A stretch of DNA of 10,215 nt from Verrucomicrobiales bacterium (lineage in GTDB: Bacteria; Verrucomicrobiota; Verrucomicrobiia; Verrucomicrobiales; DEV007): the NCBI GenBank assembly GCA_023253615.1, contig JALRFZ010000125.1:1-10215 (forward strand). Reading direction: 5' to 3'. A program made the position numbers and the translations under genes. The notes beneath the pieces were generated by a model, which saw only the letters and a list, made by a program, of their open reading frames with translations, did not search any database and was not told the DNA's origin. Shown piece by piece: positions 7,366 to 10,215 of this stretch. Every line of letters starts with the position of its first letter. The stretch's first letter is position 1.

Positions 7366-8370
7366 ATGAAATGTTCCCGTTGTGAATCTTCAGCAAGGGG
7401 GTGGGTCACACTGGTGCTTGCCGGAGCGGTCTTTCTTTTTCCATCGACGGGTCCGGGGCACGATACCCCGGCCCGTACGGTGAAACACGGCACGCCGGTG
7501 AAACCACCGGCAACGCCCCAGCCCACCGCCAGCGTCATCCCCGCCGATCCCGTGCCCAACACGGAAGATCCCGCCACCGGGGCTCCCCTCGACGGAGGGA
7601 TCCGCTACGCCTGGGCCGTCAATCTCGCGGGCAATACCTCGGCGTCCTTTGAAGGCGCCACCGGCGCCTGGGGTTGGGATGAAGATGGTGAAGAAGGCAC
7701 CACCCTCGGACGCACCGAAGCCGCCACCTGGGTCGCTCTCGACCTCAAGAGTCCGAGCCGCCTCACCGTCCGAGTCGAACGCAAGGCGCAAGTCACCGAT
7801 AGGAACGCCCTCTTTCCTGGGGAAACGGCTGGGTCGAACCTGCGCCCCGCATTCACCCTCTACCGCGGGTGGGACCACGACGGGGGCGATCAGGCCACCT
7901 TCTCCAACCGCGGCAACGTCGTCTGGGCGGAGGACATCGAGTACCTCGATCATGCCGAATCCAGCGGCGACCTCGCGGAGAAGACCCTCGTCCTCCCGGC
8001 AGGGCCCTATTCCCTCGTGCTCGGGGGCCATTCCGATCTTGTCCCGCCGGAGTCCCGGCAAGGATTCGGAGCCAGGCTCACCTCGGTCTCACTCGAAAAG
8101 GCCCCGGTCTTGAAATACACCGGTGGCAAAAACCAGATCACGGGCAAGCCCGGCCTCAAGCTCTCAGGACGTGCCGGAGCCCCCGGAGAGATCACCGCTC
8201 TGCGCGTTTACTTTCACGGAAAAACCCGCGTCATTCCGGTGAAGAGTTCATCCTCCTGGACTGTCGCGATCAAGGGTCTCGAATTCGGCAAGAACACCGT
8301 CTGGATCACGCCGGTATCGAAGTACGGGACGATCTTTCCAGGGCAGCGGGTGAAGATCACGAGGAAGTGA
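7366..8370 (+). CDS. Secreted Trp/Asp-rich protein with NRGNVVWAED motif and Ig-like tail (paralog 2)
   Basis: This 334-residue protein is a tandem paralog of the preceding gene and lies 54 bp after it. The N-terminus (MKCSRCESSARGW, then a hydrophobic run to about residue 27) acts as a signal peptide or anchor. The Cys3-x-x-Cys6 pair before the hydrophobic run is unusual. A His/Pro/Thr-rich linker at about 31-54 is absent from paralog 1. The shared core at 55-245 includes PADPVPNTEDP, PLDGGIRYAW, GAWGWDEDG, TWVAL, PAFTLYRGWDHDGGD, NRGNVVWAEDIEYLDH, LPAGPYSLVLGGHS and RQGFG. Trp83, 102, 104, 122, 169 and 190 match those of paralog 1. The Ig-like tail at about 253-333 matches too (KLSGRA, GKTRVIPVK, GKNTVWITP). 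No heme site or catalytic triad is visible. The function is unknown. Conservation of the core Trp residues and the acidic loop suggests they form the working site. Confidence 0.85.
   Translation: MKCSRCESSARGWVTLVLAGAVFLFPSTGPGHDTPARTVKHGTPVKPPATPQPTASVIPADPVPNTEDPATGAPLDGGIRYAWAVNLAGNTSASFEGATGAWGWDEDGEEGTTLGRTEAATWVALDLKSPSRLTVRVERKAQVTDRNALFPGETAGSNLRPAFTLYRGWDHDGGDQATFSNRGNVVWAEDIEYLDHAESSGDLAEKTLVLPAGPYSLVLGGHSDLVPPESRQGFGARLTSVSLEKAPVLKYTGGKNQITGKPGLKLSGRAGAPGEITALRVYFHGKTRVIPVKSSSSWTVAIKGLEFGKNTVWITPVSKYGTIFPGQRVKITRK
7905..7935 (+). repeat. 31-bp segment identical to 6804-6834 (copy 2)
   Basis: This is the second copy of the exact match that encodes NRGNVVWAED in the tandem paralogs. 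The copies start 1101 bp apart. Confidence 0.85.
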
Positions 8371-8397
8371 GCAGCGGGATTTTTTCTTTACCTCGTG
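8358..8397. repeat. Inverted repeat spanning end of paralog 2, possible weak terminator
   Basis: CACGAGG at 8358-8364 pairs with CCTCGTG at 8391-8397. With a 2-base bulge the pairing extends inward through AAG/CTT. The loop contains the stop codon and a T-rich run (8380-8389). The T run sits inside the loop and not after the stem, so this is not a canonical rho-independent terminator. Confidence 0.35.
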
Positions 8398-8425
8398 CGT
8401 TGATCTTCTAGGATCGCGGTGTCCG

Positions 8426-9001
8426 ATGATCACCGCCTTCAACCGGAGACAAACCCTCCTCGCGCTGCTGAACTTCCTCGTCGGAGCCGCGGCTGCCGTT
8501 GCGGCATTTTTCTTTTTCCGGTTCGCGGCGGTCATGGCGATCAAGGGTTTCGGCGTTTCGTCCTCTCCCGATTTGCCCGCCTGGATCGCGTGGACCTGTC
8601 TCATCCTGGTCATCGTCTTCGGGATCCTCGAGCATCGTCGCGGCGGGGGCCATGCGGAGTTTCACGAAACGGATCTGTTTCCCGGCTTCGATCTCTCCAG
8701 CGGATCGGGCTATTGGGCGAATGTCAGGGTGCAGGAGGTGACCGCGCCCGCCTATTTTCTTTCCCAGATCTTTCTCGCGGCTCCGCTCCAGATTCTCCGG
8801 GGCATCGGGCGACTGCGCTCCCGCCTCCCGGAATCCCTCGATCTCGAGCAACGCCTCGCCTCGCTCCTCGAGACGGTGAACGCCAATCCCGCGTGGCATC
8901 CCTTGCGGACCTACACCGACCGCGCCGAAGAGATCGGCTGCCTCGTGCGCATGGAAAAAATCCAGTTCAGCCCCCGGAAGGGCTCGGTAAGACGTCTCTG
9001 A
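8426..9001 (+). CDS. Membrane protein of unknown function with C-terminal cytosolic domain
   Basis: This 191-residue protein has two strongly hydrophobic segments at residues 11-39 and 51-68, and a weaker amphipathic stretch at 108-128. The remainder is soluble and includes a basic/amphipathic helix region (RGIGRLRSRLPESLDLEQRLASLLETV, 125-151) and a C-terminal segment with RAEEIGCLVRMEKIQFSPRKG, which could be a small helix-turn-helix-like or interaction fold. I do not recognise the family. No signal peptide cleavage site is evident. The gene starts 55 bp after paralog 2 and is followed 3 bp later by another membrane protein gene, so those two are almost certainly cotranscribed. They may be functionally unrelated to the cytochrome cluster. 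Confidence 0.75.
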   Translation: MITAFNRRQTLLALLNFLVGAAAAVAAFFFFRFAAVMAIKGFGVSSSPDLPAWIAWTCLILVIVFGILEHRRGGGHAEFHETDLFPGFDLSSGSGYWANVRVQEVTAPAYFLSQIFLAAPLQILRGIGRLRSRLPESLDLEQRLASLLETVNANPAWHPLRTYTDRAEEIGCLVRMEKIQFSPRKGSVRRL

Positions 9002-9004
9002 TTC

Positions 9005-9328
9005 ATGGAATTCAACTTCAGCTGGAAACGCGTCGCCTTTCTGCTCGTCTTCCTCGTCATCTTTGCCCTGATGGGTGGGTTCACGCCGCCCTTCCAAGGC
9101 CAGGAGGTCGAAATGTTGTCCCGGAGGGCGACCCGCGCGTGGATCACCTGCATCCTGATGTTCGTCACCGGCGCGGCGATGACCACGGTCGTCGACCACT
9201 GGGTGGGGATGATGCCGCCCTCGAATTGGCGACCACTCTACATGATCCTCGGCATCCTCCTGATGGTCGTCGCGACGGTCTGGTATCGTGCCATGCTCGC
9301 TGGTTGGGCGCAGCAGACACCGGCTTGA
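9005..9328 (+). CDS. Small three-TM membrane protein of unknown function
   Basis: This 107-residue protein has three predicted membrane helices, at about residues 8-25, 44-62 and 78-97. A short periplasmic or cytosolic loop (HWVGMMPPSNWRP) lies between the last two. ATG 9005 follows the previous stop by 3 bp, with a purine-rich ggaagg stretch upstream inside the preceding gene. No family is recognised and no catalytic motif is visible. Its tight coupling to the preceding membrane protein suggests that the two form a pair. Confidence 0.75.
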   Translation: MEFNFSWKRVAFLLVFLVIFALMGGFTPPFQGQEVEMLSRRATRAWITCILMFVTGAAMTTVVDHWVGMMPPSNWRPLYMILGILLMVVATVWYRAMLAGWAQQTPA

Positions 9329-9346
9329 GATCGAGCCCGCGGGCCG

Positions 9347-9943
9347 TCAACCAAAACGGCTCGGCACGAAGACCCAGCTCATCCCTGCGGCGATGGCGGC
9401 CTCGATGCCGGGTTTGCCGTCTTCGAAGACGAGGCATTCGGCTGGATCCACCCCCATGCGCTCGGCGGCGAGGAGAAACATGTCCGGCGCCGGCTTGCCG
9501 CGTTTGACGTCCGCCGGTGTGATGACGATGTCGAAAAGCGGAGCGAGACCTGCTACTTCCAGCGAGGGTGCGACGAGCGAGAGATCACTGCCCGAGGCGA
9601 CGGAGATCCTTTTCCCCTCCTCGTGATAACGCTTCGCCAGCGCCGCCACCGCCGGCACCGGAGCGAGATCGGCAAGATGTCGCGAATACCATTCCGCCTT
9701 GAATTCGTGGATCGAATCGGGATCGAGCGAGACCCCGTAGCGCGCGTTCAGTTCCATCACCGTGACCCGGTCCGGCACGCCGGCGTTGGCGTAGAACTCA
9801 TCCTCGGACCAGTGCCAGGGGGCGTCGTGATGGACGAAACTGGCCGACCAGGCACGGAAGTGGAGCGGCATCGAATCGACGAGCGTGCCGTCGCAATCGA
9901 AAATGTAACCGGCGAAGTCCCGGTCGGGCAGGTCGAGGGTCAT
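9347..9943 (-). CDS. HAD-superfamily phosphatase, beta-phosphoglucomutase-like subfamily
   Basis: This 198-residue protein is of usual length for the group. Motif I is FDCDGTLVD with nucleophile D16 and acid/base D18. A cap region follows at about 24-85. Motif II is Ser117 in SVASGSD, motif III is Lys150 in RGKPAPD, and motif IV is E174-D175 in VFEDGKPGI. All catalytic residues are present, so it should be an active cytosolic Mg-dependent phosphohydrolase (or, less likely, a phosphomutase) acting on a small phosphorylated substrate, perhaps a sugar phosphate as in YqaB-type enzymes. The exact substrate cannot be read from sequence. It starts 10 bp after the stop of the upstream minus-strand gene, which suggests cotranscription. 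It converges with the membrane gene ending at 9328, leaving 18 bp that contain the palindrome GCCCGCGGGC and no obvious terminator. Confidence 0.92.
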   Translation of the reverse strand: MTLDLPDRDFAGYIFDCDGTLVDSMPLHFRAWSASFVHHDAPWHWSEDEFYANAGVPDRVTVMELNARYGVSLDPDSIHEFKAEWYSRHLADLAPVPAVAALAKRYHEEGKRISVASGSDLSLVAPSLEVAGLAPLFDIVITPADVKRGKPAPDMFLLAAERMGVDPAECLVFEDGKPGIEAAIAAGMSWVFVPSRFG

Positions 9944-9953
9944 GCACGCGGAA

Positions 9954-10215
9954 TCAGGCCTGGGGGGCGGAGGTCGATTTCCGGTTCGTCGATTCGGACG
10001 GCAGCGCCTCGATCACTTCCGCATCGACGGAGGAACCTCCGCGGGAGAAGAAGCGCTTGAAGAGGCGGCGCGGCAGGCTTTTGCCCGATTCCTCCGCCTC
10101 GATCTCGGTGAGCGCGCCTTCCTTGGCTTTTTCCCAGGCTTGGGCGAATCCGGGCGCGTTCAAGACCATGGCCTTTTCGGCACGGGCGTAAATTTCCAGT
10201 TCCCGCTCCAGCGCG
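9954..10215 (-). CDS. C-terminal end of an unrecognised protein (runs off right edge)
   Basis: The minus-strand frame is open from the window edge to the TGA at 9954-9956, giving about 86 residues. An internal Met at 10169 is not a likely start because the frame continues upstream with coding-like sequence (ALERELEIYARAEKA). The visible part is helical and highly charged (FAQAWEKAKEGALTEIEAEE), then basic (SLPRRLFKRFFSRGG), then a polar, probably disordered tail (PSESTNRKSTSAPQA). No domain is recognised. It is the upstream neighbour of the HAD phosphatase, 10 bp apart. Confidence 0.65.
   Translation of the reverse strand, partial: ALERELEIYARAEKAMVLNAPGFAQAWEKAKEGALTEIEAEESGKSLPRRLFKRFFSRGGSSVDAEVIEALPSESTNRKSTSAPQA

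Noticed and set aside
6388..8061. Minus-strand frames of 292 and 223 codons opposite the two paralogs
   Set aside because: Both mirror the conserved paralog cores, so their similarity to each other simply reflects the duplicated plus-strand genes.
6376..8370. Paralogs as MbnP- or MopE-family proteins
   Set aside because: Neither protein shows the motifs I associate with those families. The resemblance is only in genomic context and Trp content.
9329..9346. Palindrome GCCCGCGGGC between convergent genes as a bidirectional terminator
   Set aside because: It has no loop and no T-tract on either strand, so a terminator call is not supported.
8408..9507. Overlapping frames 8419-9507 (+) and 8408-9199 (-)
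   Set aside because: They overlap two membrane-protein genes with coherent hydrophobic segments. The alternative frames are Arg/Pro/His-rich with no motif.

Overview
The window is high-GC DNA. It has long antisense shadow frames, few clear Shine-Dalgarno sites and secreted proteins built from Ig-like or Fn3-like modules. This suggests a Verrucomicrobiota chromosome (Luteolibacter/Haloferula-like), but the assignment is inferred from gene style and is not proven by a marker gene.

Layout: (1) 58-2166 (+) is the 3' part of a large surface or secreted protein. An SUMF1/formylglycine-generating-enzyme-like fold is followed by Fn3-like, cadherin-like, Fn3-like and PPC-like beta domains. Its reading frame is interrupted by an in-frame TAA at 55-57. 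(2) 2266-8370 (+) is a run of five envelope genes: a small membrane protein with a His/Cys motif (HPCPLC) and a TTG start; a His-rich outer-membrane beta-barrel of the 'transporter' type; a periplasmic YVTN-type beta-propeller fused to a di-heme cytochrome c/MauG-like module; and two tandem paralogous secreted proteins sharing a Trp- and Asp-rich core ending in NRGNVVWAED plus an Ig-like tail. (3) 8426-9328 (+) is a closely spaced pair of integral-membrane proteins with no recognised function. (4) On the minus strand, 9347-9943 is a HAD-family phosphatase convergent with that pair. It is preceded by the 3' end of an unrecognised gene that runs off the right edge.

The most interesting part is 2266-8370. 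The small Cys/His protein, the His-rich barrel and the di-heme propeller enzyme look like a metal-handling (possibly copper) and redox envelope module. The two Trp-rich secreted paralogs downstream could be substrates or partners of the di-heme enzyme, by analogy with MbnH/MbnP and with SACCP/MopE or CorB/CorA pairs. That functional link is inference only: the domains and gene order are seen, while the metal and the partnership are not. No tRNA, rRNA, CRISPR array, IS element or att site was found.
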